Source of the DNA: Corynebacterium halotolerans YIM 70093 = DSM 44683
Lineage (GTDB): Bacteria; Actinomycetota; Actinomycetes; Mycobacteriales; Mycobacteriaceae
Assembly (NCBI RefSeq): GCF_000341345.1
Contig: NC_020302.1
Coordinates: forward strand, 1,344,075 to 1,408,074
Length of the DNA: 64,000 nucleotides
Direction of reading: 5' to 3'
Shown here: positions 56,724 through 64,000 of the stretch, in pieces
How the letters are laid out: each line of letters opens with the position of its first letter
How positions within the stretch are numbered: the stretch's first letter is position 1
Translations under genes and position numbers: made by a program
Notes under the pieces: generated by a model
Databases searched by the model: none
Seen by the model: the letters and a program-made list of their open reading frames with translations, nothing else
What the model was told of the DNA's origin: nothing

Positions 56724-58430
56724 GTTCAGGGGTTGGTCCACCCCCGTGCCCGGGGTCGACGCGGCCTCCGGTCCGCCACCCTGCGGCGTTGTCCCGCCGC
56801 CCCCGGTCCCGGTCCCGGGGGAGGGGCCGGGTTCGGTGGCCGGTGCCGGCCCGGCCGTCTGGTCCGGCGCCTGCGGCTGCTGGGTCTGCGTGCCCTGCGG
56901 CGTCTGCGTGCCCTGCGGCGTCTGCGTCCCCTGCGGGGACTGGGTTCCCTCGGGGCTCTGCTGGGTCTGCGTGCCCTGCGGCGTCTCCGGGGTGGTGGTG
57001 TTCCCCGGCGACGGGGTCGTGGGCGTCGGCGGCACCGTCTCCGGGGAGGGGATCGGCTCCGGCTGTTCCACGGTGGTCTCCGGGGCCGGGGCGGGTGGGG
57101 CGAGGACACCGCTCGCGCCCTGCCCGTTCTCGCCGGCGCCCAGCGTCAGACCGCGGAGGATGAGCAGCAGGAACAGGGCGGCGAACAGGTAGGTCGTCGA
57201 CGGCCGTGTCCGGCCGTTGAGGGTGGTCACCTTCTGCCAGCGGGTGGTGGGCTCGTCCCGGCGGGACGCCTCGGCGTCGTCCTTGTCGTCAGGCTCGTTG
57301 AGCTGCAGATCCTTGTCGACGACCGCAGGGTCCTTGCCCTCCTCGCCGGAGTAACCCGGGGGAGGGGTGAACGACGTCTCAGGCCGGTCGGGGCTGCCCG
57401 GCAGGGCGGTGGTCTCCGCCGTCGCGAAGATCTCTGTGGTGTCGGTGGTGCCGGTGGTGTCGGTGGCCGCCGTCGGGGCGGGGTCGACGGGGACGTCGAA
57501 ACGCGGTGCGGTGCGCAGCGCGGCCGTCGTGTCGTGGTCCGGGGCCGGGGCGGTGTGCACCTGGTCCTGGAGCTCGCCGGTCACGGTGGGGGCCGAGCCG
57601 TACTCGTCCCAGAACTCCTCGAGGATGGAGGTACGGATCGCGCGCTCCACCAGCCACTGGGAGCCGGCCGTCACCTGCATCATGAACCGCATGTCCACGG
57701 TCCACGGCATGCCGACGGTCGCCGGCGGGTTCACCCCCACGGCCGGGTGGACGTCGAGTTCACCGAGCAGCTCGGGGGCGACGTCCGGGCGCTCCAGTGC
57801 CCGCCGGGTGGCGGCCTCGGAGCGGGCGATGGCCTCCCGCGGACTGTCCGAGCCCAGCAGGGGGACCGGGATGACCACGACGGCGCGCGACCAGTAGTTG
57901 GACGTGTTGATGCTCACGCGCGCCGTGGAGTTCGGGATGATCACGGTCTCCTGGGCGAGGGTGCGGATACGGGTGGCGCGCATGGTCACCTGGATGACGG
58001 TGCCCTCGACGGTGATGCCGTTGCCCTCGAAGCGGACCCAGTCGCCCACGCCGAACTGCTTCTCGCTGAGGATGAAGAAGCCGGCGAGGAAGTCCGCGAT
58101 GATCGACTGCGCGCCGAAACCGATGGCCGCCGAAACCACCGTCGCGGGAATGGCCGCCCCCGCGAGGGAGAAGCCGACCATCTGCAGGAAGGCGATCAGC
58201 AGCAGGAAGTAGGCGATCATCTCGCCGATGTAGACGGACACCCCGGCCACGGCCATCCGGACCTTGCTCTCGTCCGGGTTGTCGGAGGCCTCGAGGCGGT
58301 TGTCGAGCCAGCGTTGGATGAAACGCCCCACCCGGGGGATCAGCAGGGCGATGACGAACAGGATGGCGAGGGGGATGCCCAGATCGGCGATCCACTGCCA
58401 GAGGTCGGTGAGTATGCGTCTGACGGGCAT
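56721..58430 (-). CDS. mscCG: MscCG-type mechanosensitive channel / glutamate exporter
   Basis: 569 residues. Three N-terminal membrane helices include the pore helix (VVSAAIGFGAQSIIADFLAGFF), followed by the MscS beta and alpha-beta vestibule (RFEGNGITVEGTVIQVTMRATRIRT in two parts). A charged linker and a fourth membrane helix (TYLFAALFLLLILRGL, about 410-428) then lead to a 140-residue Pro/Thr/Gln/Gly-rich outside tail. This is the layout of C. glutamicum MscCG (NCgl1221, 533 residues), which releases glutamate. The tail is longer here owing to TPQGTQ repeats. ATG 58430 lies eight bases after TATGCT. Upstream of the PH-ilvD unit on the same strand, matching C. glutamicum. Confidence 0.92.
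   Translation of the reverse strand: MPVRRILTDLWQWIADLGIPLAILFVIALLIPRVGRFIQRWLDNRLEASDNPDESKVRMAVAGVSVYIGEMIAYFLLLIAFLQMVGFSLAGAAIPATVVSAAIGFGAQSIIADFLAGFFILSEKQFGVGDWVRFEGNGITVEGTVIQVTMRATRIRTLAQETVIIPNSTARVSINTSNYWSRAVVVIPVPLLGSDSPREAIARSEAATRRALERPDVAPELLGELDVHPAVGVNPPATVGMPWTVDMRFMMQVTAGSQWLVERAIRTSILEEFWDEYGSAPTVTGELQDQVHTAPAPDHDTTAALRTAPRFDVPVDPAPTAATDTTGTTDTTEIFATAETTALPGSPDRPETSFTPPPGYSGEEGKDPAVVDKDLQLNEPDDKDDAEASRRDEPTTRWQKVTTLNGRTRPSTTYLFAALFLLLILRGLTLGAGENGQGASGVLAPPAPAPETTVEQPEPIPSPETVPPTPTTPSPGNTTTPETPQGTQTQQSPEGTQSPQGTQTPQGTQTPQGTQTQQPQAPDQTAGPAPATEPGPSPGTGTGGGGTTPQGGGPEAASTPGTGVDQPLN
56880..56990 (-). repeat. Imperfect 18-base tandem repeat in the channel tail
   Basis: About six copies of an 18-base unit encode TPQGTQ and variants (SPEGTQ, SPQGTQ, TPQGTQ twice in a row). 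In-frame changes in copy number would alter only tail length. Confidence 0.75.
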
Positions 58431-58490
58431 GCCATCCCAGCATAGTGGGGGAGGTTGGGGGTAAGCAGCCAGAAACCTGCCGAATCCGTG

Positions 58491-58503
58491 TATCATCTTT
58501 TCC
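58491..58503 (+). promoter_or_regulatory. -10 of the ilvBNC leader
   Basis: TATCAT (58491-58496), seven bases, then the ATG of the leader peptide. The region back to 58440 is shared with the divergent channel gene. Confidence 0.55.
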
Positions 58504-58551
58504 ATGATCAACATTCGACTTGTGGTAGTAGCTGCACGGCGCCTGCCGTGA
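58504..58551 (+). CDS. ilvL: ilvBNC leader peptide
   Basis: A 15-residue peptide (MINIRLVVVAARRLP) rich in isoleucine, leucine and three consecutive valines, close to the C. glutamicum leader (MTIIRLVVVTARRLP as I recall). Ribosome stalling on these codons when branched-chain aminoacyl-tRNA runs short should favour an antiterminator over the hairpin at 58581. The ATG lies seven bases after TATCAT with no ribosome site, so the leader itself seems to be translated from a leaderless mRNA. Confidence 0.85.
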   Translation: MINIRLVVVAARRLP

Positions 58552-58580
58552 CGGTCTGACCTCCAGTCGTCTCGACAAGC

Positions 58581-58629
58581 GCCCTCGACAGCACCCACCC
58601 ACAGTGCTGTTCGGGGGCTTTGTCTTTTT
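58581..58629 (+). terminator. Attenuator terminator of ilvBNC
   Basis: 14-bp stem with one bulged T (58581-58594 with 58604-58618) followed by TTTGTCTTTTT. It begins 29 bases after the leader stop. An alternative pairing partner lies in CGTCTCGACAAGCGCC upstream. Confidence 0.88.
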
Positions 58630-58742
58630 GGTCGTAGCACACTGTCATCGACGTATGCGTTCCGGCGTCGCCGTCCCACACCCGGGACGGACGCGGCGGT
58701 CGCGGTGAATAACCGATCCTGTGAATTAGGGAGCTTGATAAC

Positions 58743-60611
58743 GTGGCAGCTTCGCAACCGCCCACCCCGGCCACGGTCGCCAGGAAGGCCTCCGGTGCCG
58801 CGCCGGAGCGCATGACCGGCGCCGAGGCCATCGTCCGGACCCTGGAGGAGCTCGGCACCGACATCGTCTTCGGACTGCCGGGTGGTGCCATTCTTCCCCT
58901 CTATGACCCGCTCTACTCCTCGGAGAAGGTGCGTCATGTCCTGGTGCGGCACGAGCAGGGGGCCGGCCACGCCGCCACCGGATACGCCCAGGTCACCGGC
59001 AAGGTGGGGGTGTGCATCGCCACCTCCGGTCCGGGTGCGACCAACCTGGTCACCCCGCTGGCCGACGCCAACCTGGACTCCGTCCCGATTGTCGCCATCA
59101 CCGGTCAGGTCGGCAGCTCCCTGCTGGGCACCGACGCCTTCCAGGAGGCCGACATCCGTGGGGTGACCATGCCGGTCACCAAACACAACTTCATGGTCAC
59201 GGACCCCAACGACATCCCGCAGGCCCTCGCCGAGGCCTTCCACCTCGCGATCACCGGGCGCCCGGGTCCCGTCCTCGTCGACATCCCGAAGGACGTCCAG
59301 AACGCGGAGCTCGACTTCCACTGGCCGACGGTCATCGATCTGCCGGGCTACAAGCCGGTCACCACGCCGCACTCCCGCCAGATCACCCAGGCCGTCCAGC
59401 TCATCGCCGAGGCCGAACGTCCGGTGCTCTACGTCGGCGGCGGCGCCATCAAGGCCGACGCCCACCGGGAGCTGCTGGAGTTCGCCGAGTACACCGGAAT
59501 CCCCGTCGTCACCACCCTGATGGGGCTGGGCGCGTTCCCGGACTCCCACCGCCTGCACATGGGCATGCCGGGCATGCACGGCACCGTCCCGGCGGTCGGC
59601 GCCATGCAACGCTCCGACCTGCTCATCGCCATCGGCGCGCGGTTCGACGACCGTGTCACCGGCGCCGTCGACAGCTTCGCCCCGGAGGCGAAGATCATCC
59701 ACGCCGACATCGACCCCGCCGAGATCGGCAAGATCCGCGCGGCCGACGTCCCGATCGTCGGCGACGCCCGCGAGGTCCTCGCCGCCCTGCTCCGGACCTA
59801 CCGCTCCAGCAAGAAGCTGGACAAGCCGCAGGTCGGCCCGTGGATCGACTACCTCGAGGACCTCAAGCACCGCTTCCCGCGCGGCTACGAGGCGCAGTCG
59901 GACGGTTTCATGTCGCCGCAGTTCGTCATCGAGACGCTGTCCAGGGAGGCCGGACCGGAGGCCGTCTATGTCGCGGGTGTCGGCCAGCACCAGATGTGGG
60001 CCGCGCAGTTCGTCGACTTCGAGAAGCCGCGCACCTGGCTGAACTCCGGCGGCCTGGGCACCATGGGCTACGCCGTGCCGGCGGCCCTGGGCGCCAAGGC
60101 CGGCGCCCCGGACACCGAGGTCTGGGCCATCGACGGCGACGGCTGCTTCCAGATGACCAACCAGGAACTGACCACCGCCGCGGTCGAGGGCTACCCGATC
60201 AAGGTCGCGCTGATCAATAACGGCAACCTGGGTATGGTGCGCCAGTGGCAGACCCTGTTCTACGAGGGCCGCTACTCCAACACCAAGCTGCGCGAGCAGG
60301 GCGAGTACGTGCCCGACTTCGTCGGCCTGTCCGAGGCGCTCGGCTGCGCCGCCATCCGCGTCACGCGTGAGGAGGACGTCCTCCCGGCGATCCGGAAGGC
60401 CCGCGAGATCAACGACCGCCCCGTGGTCATCGACTTCATCGTCGGTGAGGACGCTCAGGTGTGGCCGATGGTCGCCGCCGGGCACTCCAACTCCGACATC
60501 CAGTACGCCATGGGACTGCGCCCGTTCTTCAACGACGGGGCGTCCGCGGCGGAGACCCCGGCCGACATCGACGAGGTCATCGACGAGTCCGCCGAGCAGA
60601 AGGAGAACTAG
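58743..60611 (+). CDS. ilvB: Acetohydroxyacid synthase, large subunit
   Basis: IlvB, 622 residues, ThDP- and FAD-dependent; first common step of valine, leucine and isoleucine synthesis. ThDP features: [30 protein letters not shown] with the catalytic glutamate, and the Mg-binding [15 protein letters not shown]. The FAD region includes GMPGMHG. GTG 58743 with AGGGAG upstream; the start matches the family N-terminus. ilvN follows after two bases. Controlled by the attenuator at 58581. Confidence 0.96.
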   Translation: MAASQPPTPATVARKASGAAPERMTGAEAIVRTLEELGTDIVFGLPGGAILPLYDPLYSSEKVRHVLVRHEQGAGHAATGYAQVTGKVGVCIATSGPGATNLVTPLADANLDSVPIVAITGQVGSSLLGTDAFQEADIRGVTMPVTKHNFMVTDPNDIPQALAEAFHLAITGRPGPVLVDIPKDVQNAELDFHWPTVIDLPGYKPVTTPHSRQITQAVQLIAEAERPVLYVGGGAIKADAHRELLEFAEYTGIPVVTTLMGLGAFPDSHRLHMGMPGMHGTVPAVGAMQRSDLLIAIGARFDDRVTGAVDSFAPEAKIIHADIDPAEIGKIRAADVPIVGDAREVLAALLRTYRSSKKLDKPQVGPWIDYLEDLKHRFPRGYEAQSDGFMSPQFVIETLSREAGPEAVYVAGVGQHQMWAAQFVDFEKPRTWLNSGGLGTMGYAVPAALGAKAGAPDTEVWAIDGDGCFQMTNQELTTAAVEGYPIKVALINNGNLGMVRQWQTLFYEGRYSNTKLREQGEYVPDFVGLSEALGCAAIRVTREEDVLPAIRKAREINDRPVVIDFIVGEDAQVWPMVAAGHSNSDIQYAMGLRPFFNDGASAAETPADIDEVIDESAEQKEN

Positions 60612-60613
60612 GC

Positions 60614-61129
60614 ATGGCCGCCACCGACATCACCCGTAACACCCTCAGCGTTCTCGTCCAGGACGTCGACGGCATCATCTCACGCGTGGCCGGCATGTTC
60701 ACCCGCCGCGGCTACAGCCTCGTCTCCCTCGTCTCGGCCAAGACCGAGACCGAGGGCATCAACCGCATCACCGTGGTGGTCGACGCCAACGAGCTGGTCA
60801 TCGAGCAGATCACCAAGCAGCTCAACAAGATCGTGCCCGTCCTCAAGGTCGTCCGTCTCGAGGAGGAGACGACCATCGCCCGCGGCATCATGCTGGTCAA
60901 GGTCAACGCCGACATCAGCAACCGCCCGCAGGTCGTTGACGCCGCGAACATCTTCCGTGCCCGCGTCGTCGACGTCGCGCAGGAGTCCGTGGTCATCGAG
61001 GCCACCGGCACCCCGGGCAAGCTGCGCGCCCTGCTGGATGTGCTGGAGCCCTTCGGCATCCGTGAGCTCATCCAGTCCGGGCAGATCGCGCTCAACCGTG
61101 GCCCGAAGACGATGGCCCCCTCCAAATAA
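60614..61129 (+). CDS. ilvN: Acetohydroxyacid synthase, regulatory subunit
   Basis: IlvN, 171 residues, with an N-terminal ACT domain for valine feedback (LSVLVQDVDGIISRVAGMF) and the C-terminal activation domain. Gly20-Ile21-Ile22 sit in the ACT valine pocket, the residues whose change abolishes feedback in C. glutamicum, as I recall, so this enzyme should be inhibited normally. AAGGAG lies in the ilvB end. 157 bp separate it from ilvC. Confidence 0.96.
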   Translation: MAATDITRNTLSVLVQDVDGIISRVAGMFTRRGYSLVSLVSAKTETEGINRITVVVDANELVIEQITKQLNKIVPVLKVVRLEEETTIARGIMLVKVNADISNRPQVVDAANIFRARVVDVAQESVVIEATGTPGKLRALLDVLEPFGIRELIQSGQIALNRGPKTMAPSK

Positions 61130-61139
61130 CATGTAAATC

Positions 61140-62300
<1,161 letters not shown>

Positions 62301-62329
62301 GCCCCCGGTAGCACCGTTTCATCCCTGAG

Positions 62330-62361
62330 AAAGGGGTCCGCGTTCACCGCGGGCCCCTTTT
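62330..62361 (+). terminator. Intrinsic terminator of ilvBNC
   Basis: 13-bp stem (62330-62342 with 62348-62360, one G-U pair), loop TTCAC, ending in a TTTT run. Confidence 0.9.
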
Positions 62362-62392
62362 CGGCGTCTCCGCCCGCATCTCCGCACCAGTA

Positions 62393-62439
62393 GTTTTCAA
62401 TAGGTTTTCAATAAGGCGCCAACGGGCTAGGCTGGAAAC
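62393..62439 (+). promoter_or_regulatory. Promoter of the CDF exporter with direct repeats
   Basis: GTTTTCAATA occurs at 62393-62402 and 62404-62413, eleven bases apart (one helix turn). The second copy supplies the -35 (TTTTCA), 17 bases before TAGGCT (62428-62433); six bases later is the ATG. A metal-responsive regulator could bind the repeats. Confidence 0.5.
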
Positions 62440-63381
62440 ATGTTCTCCCACGGCCACCATGAGGATCACGGCCGGCACGGCCACGATCACACCCACGCCC
62501 CGAGTGGTTCTTTCAAGGCGCTCGTCGGCGTGCTCGCGCTGACCGGCACGATCTTCTTCGCCGAGCTGATCGCGGGCGTCGTCTCCGGCTCGCTGGCGCT
62601 GCTGTCGGACGCCATGCACATGCTCTCGGACTCGACCGGGCTGCTCATCGCCCTGGTGGCCATGCTCCTCGGCCGCCGGGCGGCCACCCACCGGGCGACC
62701 TACGGTCACCGCCGCGTCGAGGTGCTCGCCGCGATGGTCAACGCCACCGCGGTCACCGCGATCTCGATCTGGATCGTCATCAGCGCGATCGGCCGCCTCG
62801 GGGGGCACCACCCGATCGACACCGACCTGATGCTCATCGTCGCCGTCATCGGCCTGTGCGCCAACGCCGTCTCGGCGTTCATCCTGGTGCGCCGCCAGCA
62901 CGAGAGCCTCAATCTGCGGGGCGCCTACCTGCACGTGCTCTCGGATCTCATCGGTTCGATGGCGGTCATCATCGCGGGCCTGGTCATCCGGTTCACGGGC
63001 TGGTTGCCGGCGGACACCATCGCCTCGCTGTTCATCGCCGCCCTCGTCCTGCCGCGGTCCCTGCGCCTGCTGTGGGAATCGGTCTCGGTGCTGATGAACC
63101 GGGTCCCGCGCGGCGTCAACACCCGCGAGGTGGAGGCCGCGCTGACGGATCTGCGCGGGGTGACCGGCGTGCACGACCTGCACATCTGGAGCACCGACGG
63201 CACGGAGCCGCTGGCCACCTGCCACCTCGTCGTCGCCGACGGGGAGATCATCGACGGCGGTTCCGGGGGTGAGTGCCCCGTCCTGGACTCCGCCCAGGCC
63301 CGGCTGCGCGACTTCGGCATCCACCACTCCACCATCCAGCTCGAGCGGACCGGGCACGCGCACCACGAGGAGGTCTGTTGA
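62440..63381 (+). CDS. Cation diffusion facilitator (Zn/Cd/Co exporter)
   Basis: CzcD/ZitB-type CDF, 313 residues, six membrane segments. His-rich N-terminus (HGHHEDHGRHGHDH) for metal capture. Transport-site acids and histidines: ALLSDAMHMLSD in helix 2 and YLHVLSDLIGS in helix 5 (the HxxxD pattern typical of Zn/Cd). The cytoplasmic domain has VTGVHDLHIWSTDG, and the tail ends HAHHEEVC. Exports divalent metal in exchange for protons. ATG is six bases after TAGGCT, leaderless. Single gene after the ilv terminator. Confidence 0.92.
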   Translation: MFSHGHHEDHGRHGHDHTHAPSGSFKALVGVLALTGTIFFAELIAGVVSGSLALLSDAMHMLSDSTGLLIALVAMLLGRRAATHRATYGHRRVEVLAAMVNATAVTAISIWIVISAIGRLGGHHPIDTDLMLIVAVIGLCANAVSAFILVRRQHESLNLRGAYLHVLSDLIGSMAVIIAGLVIRFTGWLPADTIASLFIAALVLPRSLRLLWESVSVLMNRVPRGVNTREVEAALTDLRGVTGVHDLHIWSTDGTEPLATCHLVVADGEIIDGGSGGECPVLDSAQARLRDFGIHHSTIQLERTGHAHHEEVC

Positions 63382-63416
63382 TCTCCGCTGCACCGGTGGG
63401 AAGTCGGGGTGGTGGT

Positions 63417-63429
63417 TAGACTCGGATCC
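63417..63429 (+). promoter_or_regulatory. -10 of the DUF262 gene
   Basis: TAGACT (63417-63422), seven bases, then ATG 63430. Confidence 0.5.
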
Positions 63430-64000
63430 ATGGGTTTCACGACGCCGAGCTACGGCCTGACCGACCTGTTCGCCCGCATCGACCGCGGAGACCTGCAGCT
63501 GCCTGATTTCCAGCGCGCCTACGCCTGGGACGTCGACCGCATCCGCGCGCTCGTCGTCAGTGTCCTGCGTGGTTACCCGGTCGGCTCCCTGCTCGCGCTC
63601 GACACCCGCGGCGAGCCCATGCGCTTCCGGCCGCGTCCCATCGCGGGTGCCCCGGACACCGGGCACGATCCGGGTCTGCTGCTGCTCGACGGCCAGCAGC
63701 GTCTGACCACCCTGTACCACTGTCTGCGCGGGGACGGGTACGTCGACACCGTCGACTTCCGGTCCAAGCGCATCCGCCGCACTTTCTGGGTCGACATCGC
63801 CCGGGCCGTCGAGGCCCCCGTCATGCCGGACGAGGCCGTGTTCGCCGTCGACGAGAACGGCGGGCTCCGCTCGCACTTCGGCCCGTCCCTCCCCGGTGGC
63901 CTCGCCGATCGGGAGGACGCCCTCGCCGCCGGGTGTGTACCGGTCTCCGCCCTGCTGGGGGAGGAGGCCACTGATCTGCTCTTCGATCTCGCCGCCCTGG
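63430..64000 (+). CDS. DUF262 domain protein, N-terminal part (cut by window edge)
   Basis: 190 residues are visible and the frame is still open at the edge. DUF262 (GmrSD N-domain, ParB-like) motifs: DLQLPDFQRAYAWD, the LRGYPVGSLLAL helix, and LLLLDGQQRLTTLYHCL, which holds the nucleotide-binding DGQQR. Proteins of this family are NTP-dependent restriction enzymes against modified phage DNA when joined to a DUF1524 nuclease, but many stand-alone members are uncharacterised. The C-terminal partner domain, if any, lies outside the window. Confidence 0.85.
   Translation, partial: MGFTTPSYGLTDLFARIDRGDLQLPDFQRAYAWDVDRIRALVVSVLRGYPVGSLLALDTRGEPMRFRPRPIAGAPDTGHDPGLLLLDGQQRLTTLYHCLRGDGYVDTVDFRSKRIRRTFWVDIARAVEAPVMPDEAVFAVDENGGLRSHFGPSLPGGLADREDALAAGCVPVSALLGEEATDLLFDLAAL

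Noticed and set aside
56880..56990. CRISPR-like array from the 18-base repeats
   Set aside because: Repeats are in frame, without spacers, and encode the channel tail.
58431..60485. Apparent 680-codon N-terminal extension of the MscCG channel
   Set aside because: It runs antisense through ilvB and across the ilv attenuator. The MscS start at 58430 matches the known channel N-terminus.

Overview
The window is about 64 kb of chromosomal DNA with very high GC, densely packed with genes on both strands. Its content and order point to a high-GC Corynebacterium. From memory, the backbone glgB-glgE, an electron-transfer flavoprotein pair, cysteine desulfurase, mnmA, ligA, gatC-gatA, pfkA, gatB, lysE/lysG, ilvD, an MscCG-type channel and ilvBNC follows the Corynebacterium glutamicum chromosome. 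The -10 elements have the TAnnnT form, and many genes start 6-7 bases after one, as expected for leaderless corynebacterial transcripts. I see no phage, insertion sequence, CRISPR array, rRNA or tRNA.

Layout. 1-6192: six-gene operon with a polar-amino-acid-type ABC importer, a DUF1684 protein and two luciferase-like flavin monooxygenases. An inverted repeat like the McbR (sulfur repressor) operator stands in front, so I infer scavenging of an organosulfur compound. 6237-8194: arsenic cassette arsR / acr3-arsC around a 50-bp palindromic operator. 8267-12646: glgE-glgB. 12823-18202: an orphan ABC ATPase, a THUMP-like methyltransferase, ETF beta/alpha and a secreted GH25 muramidase. 18299-25218: ATP-grasp protein, spermidine-synthase-like protein, cysteine desulfurase, an AhpD-like protein coupled to a shortened ECF41-type sigma factor, mnmA, and a MetE-domain protein. 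25274-32279: quinone-oxidoreductase-like protein, exonuclease, ligA, small membrane protein, ACT protein, gatCA.

32504-40480: a two-gene module (P-loop NTPase plus an ABC exporter whose nucleotide-binding domain has lost Walker A and B), a siderophore-interacting protein with a DtxR-like box, a DHA2-type efflux pump, pfkA, and a BASS transporter preceded by a putative four-helix leader RNA. 40567-50423: gatB, a YkvI-like transporter, then an apparent catechol/quinone or aldehyde response group (extradiol-dioxygenase-like protein, two aldo/keto reductases, a MarR repressor, a near-identical operator at two promoters), lysE/lysG and a glutathionyl-hydroquinone-reductase-like protein. 50564-54274: secreted HNH nuclease, DoxX protein, GT87 glycosyltransferase. 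54320-62300: the branched-chain amino acid block ilvD and ilvBNC, flanking a PH-domain protein and the MscCG channel, with an ilvL leader peptide and attenuator. 62440-64000: a zinc/cadmium-type CDF exporter and the start of a DUF262 protein cut by the window edge.

Functional links: GatC-A-B are the three subunits of the Asp/Glu-tRNA amidotransferase. The cysteine desulfurase may supply sulfur to MnmA. LysE/LysG and MscCG handle amino-acid export next to branched-chain amino acid synthesis. All assignments come from reading the sequence and from family knowledge; no database search was run.
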